Shown: in pieces, positions 46,501 to 64,000 of the stretch
Numbering within the stretch: the first letter of the stretch is position 1
How the letters are laid out: the number at the start of each line of letters is the position of its first letter
NCBI GenBank assembly: GCA_008921705.1
Contig: VFFE01007633.1
Location: forward strand, 2,351,920-2,415,919
Source of the DNA: Burhinus oedicnemus
Taxonomy: Eukaryota; Chordata; Aves; Charadriiformes; Burhinidae
DNA: 64,000 bases
Reading direction: 5' to 3'
The notes under the pieces: generated by a model
The model's database searches: none
Seen by the model: only the letters and a program-made list of their open reading frames with translations
What the model was told of the DNA's origin: nothing
Made by a program: the position numbers and the translations under genes

Positions 46501-47148
46501 CAGTCCAACAAAAACCTTGTAAAGGCAAAAATAAATTAAACAAAAAAAGCTTCCCACTGACCTTCAGCAGTCTCTCAGTGACAGCGAAGGACAGTTTAGA
46601 CTGTTAGTCACTCAGTCCTTTGATGACAGTACAAAGCAAGCGAGTATAGGACAACAGAAGCGTGGCATCAAGACATGGCATCACTGAAATTACACAGCCT
46701 CATTTAGCACATAAGCTTCAGAAAATGTCTAATGAATGCCCCTTCCTCAGAACTTCTCTTCCACTGCAATATTGCACCACTTTGCTTTTCTTACCTACTT
46801 TTATAAAAAAGTTGAATCTAATAAAGGAAAAGTTAAATTTTAAAAAAGTTTGTTATAAAAATTTGTCATATAAAAATGCCAAACGCCCTAAGCCATATAT
46901 ACAAAATGTATCAGATTTATGAAAATAATTGGACCCAATTATATAACAAAACAATTTTATACAAAAAAGGTACAAGATTGCATTCAATTAATACAAACAA
47001 AAGGTAAAAAAAACCACCTTCAAAATGTCTTGCTCATAGAAGATCTGTTTCTTTTAAATTTACAGGTATACAAAACAGTATCAAATTGGCTTGTGGTAGC
47101 CACCGTTTCATGGAAAACACGTGCTGGTTCAGAGAGTATTTCCACACA
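43565..47148 (-). other. CILK1: Probable 3' UTR of CILK1
   Basis: No coding exon is found between the CILK1 stop and the solo LTR. AATAAA signals in gene sense lie at 43625-43630 and 43565-43570 (TTTATT on the plus strand), giving a 3' UTR of about 3.5 kb. Another TTTATT near 45036 could end a shorter form. Frames within this stretch are unremarkable. Confidence 0.5.
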
Positions 47149-62127
<14,979 letters not shown>

Positions 62128-64000
62128 CTGTGGGATAACAGAAAAGGGAAGAAATAAATATTAATGTTTAAATTCACACATTAGCTTATGCTATCTAATG
62201 AACCAAAGATAAAAGGTAACAATGACAATAAAACTGTTAGATATATTTTAAGCACCCTCATGTAGTTTATTTCTCCAATAAAATTTACACAGTATTTGCA
62301 GAACTGCCATATTACATTACATTAAGACTATGTGACATCATGTTAAGACTATGTGGGACTATGTGGGACAGTGAATTAAAAAAGGGAAAAAAAGAAAACT
62401 GGCCAAACTGAACAACCTTTAACATGTATAGGTCATGAGGCGTGCTCCTCGACAGCAAGGGCTCATGTTAATTTAGTGCTTTTCATGCACAGTTTCTTCT
62501 GGCCTCTCTTCTAAAACATATACAAGCCATATTTTTTACTTTACCTTATGATTATCTAACAGCTGATGTGCTACTTCTTTCTCTTCTGTTATCTGAAAAA
62601 AGTCTCATCTGCTACCACTGAAAACAAAAGGTTCTTCTCATAATATTCAGGCAAGAAGATCAGCCACGGCAGGCGGTTTAATGACAGCCTCTCTTACCAT
62701 GTGAGGATTCTGATCAAACAGCTCTGTGCCAGCTGCCTCTGCGCATGCCGAAACACAGTAGAGATGGGTTGGGGTGGAAATTGGTGAAATTTTATTCAGA
62801 ATGTGCCTAACAGTGAATGAAGAGGACAGCCTGGGCCTTATTCAACTTCCTGAGCCTGATTCCTCTCAGAAAACCTGACCGTCACATATTTCAAAAGTGA
62901 GATCAGCTACTAAAGTCAGCTTTTCATATTTGCTTGCTTATTCTTTAAATTACAGCAGAGAGTCGTATTTCCTCTACAGTCCCTTCCAGAAAGACTGGCA
63001 ATTTTAACTATGACTTAAGCAAGTAAATCACATTCTTAGAGGTTTGATTTATACAATGTCTAACCAGTCCAAGGCCTAGCTAAACCATAGAGAATATGAT
63101 GCATAGCACACTTTTACAGACCTCTGCCCTTTTTGTTTTCATAAGGAGGTAGGATATATCAAACATTTCTAAGAAATTCCTAAAAATAATTGGTTTGTAT
63201 GTTATACGCTTGAATGATTTTCTCAAGGTTCATCCATATAATTAAAAATCAGCATCCATATATATATGCACAATTTAATTAAAGTTGTTCTATACCTGTG
63301 CATGCATAATAAGTATTTTTATGCTTAAAAAGGTATTTTATGTAGTATTCACAGAGACATACTGTAACAATAATCTTACTTCGTTAAATCAAGTAAGATT
63401 ACTGTCATCTCCCAGGCTGATTCTACGGTCCACAGAGAGAAAATGGCCTCCTCAGAGAACAATTCAAAGCAAGGAGCTATTTTGCCCCAAATTAGCCTCT
63501 GGAGGATGCTATCATGGTCCAAAGGCTAAAATTAAGACTTTAGTAATGCTCCAGCAAATATAAAAAAGCTAGATTTTATTGAGACTGCTGACAAATAAAA
63601 TATAGTCTTTGGACATGTCAGTTCAATTTGCAAGGAAAAAAAAAAAATCCTAGAACTAATCCAGAATTTGACCGCTCACGATTACTGTTTCAACCACTTC
63701 TTACATATTCATTTATTTGAGGAAGCCATAAGACAGGAGGTAGTGATACCACCCTCTAACAGAAAAAGCATTGCTGGTTGGAGTACTTACCTAGAAATCA
63801 AAAGTTCTAGGTTCAATGCCTCCTCAGCATGAGGGCTGTTATAAGTCCACAGTTCCTAACTCTCAAAAGAGTGCTCTGCTTATGTGCCAAGCTAATCTGG
63901 GAAGAAACACTGGAAACTCTCACTAAACCGTTTGGGATATACTCAAAGGTGACAGCCACAGCTCCTACTTCAGCACACAGCTTTAAGCCATAGTGATCTA
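62128..64000. other. CILK1 intron running off the right edge
   Basis: I looked for the preceding kinase exon (the ENLYQLIK-type segment before residue 94) on the minus strand and did not find it, so the intron is at least 1.9 kb. A small 'GACTATGTGGGACTATGTGG' repeat sits near 62345-62370. Confidence 0.55.

Noticed and set aside
62128..64000. Further upstream CILK1 kinase exons
   Set aside because: No sequence encoding the segment before residue 94 was found on the minus strand here; those exons must lie beyond the window.

Overview
The window is vertebrate nuclear DNA, most likely from a bird. It has short conserved exons in long introns with GT/AG boundaries, several CR1 LINE copies with the typical avian 3' end, and LTR sequences of types I associate from memory with neoavian genomes. 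The gene order, alpha-class glutathione S-transferases (GSTA) then RN7SK then CILK1 (ICK), matches the human 6p12 interval and, as I recall, chicken chromosome 3. All protein genes seen are on the minus strand; RN7SK is on the plus strand.

Layout. 1-4.5 kb: no recognisable gene. 4.5-13.4 kb: an intact six-coding-exon GSTA gene (222 aa). 13.4-20.6 kb: intergenic, with a decayed endogenous retrovirus pol fragment at 15.75-17.0 kb. 20.6-25.7 kb: a dead GSTA copy with remnants of exons 3, 4, 6 and 7, beside an LTR element with a CR1 nested in it. 28.2-28.8 kb: a CpG-rich block made of two ~222-bp tandem copies, then a CR1 tail. 29.7-41.6 kb: a second intact GSTA gene (229 aa), with a CR1 that kept parts of its ORF1 esterase and ORF2 in an intron. 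41.4-41.86 kb: a CpG island holding a (GCCGA)16 repeat, an ARE-type motif and the RN7SK promoter. 41.86-42.19 kb: RN7SK. 42.75-43.43 kb: a solo LTR-like element. 43.6-64 kb: CILK1, entered from its 3' end; the last ten coding exons (codons 94 to the stop, human numbering) are present and the first ~93 codons lie past the right edge.

How the parts relate. The two intact GSTs would make cytosolic glutathione-conjugating enzymes for detoxification. The gene next to RN7SK fires away from it, so a few hundred bases must serve both a Pol II GST promoter and a Pol III snRNA-type promoter. RN7SK and CILK1 converge, with the solo LTR between them. I found no sign of a new multi-gene system. The most informative items are the RN7SK/GSTA shared control region, the exon-by-exon decay of the middle GST copy, and the duplicated CpG block.
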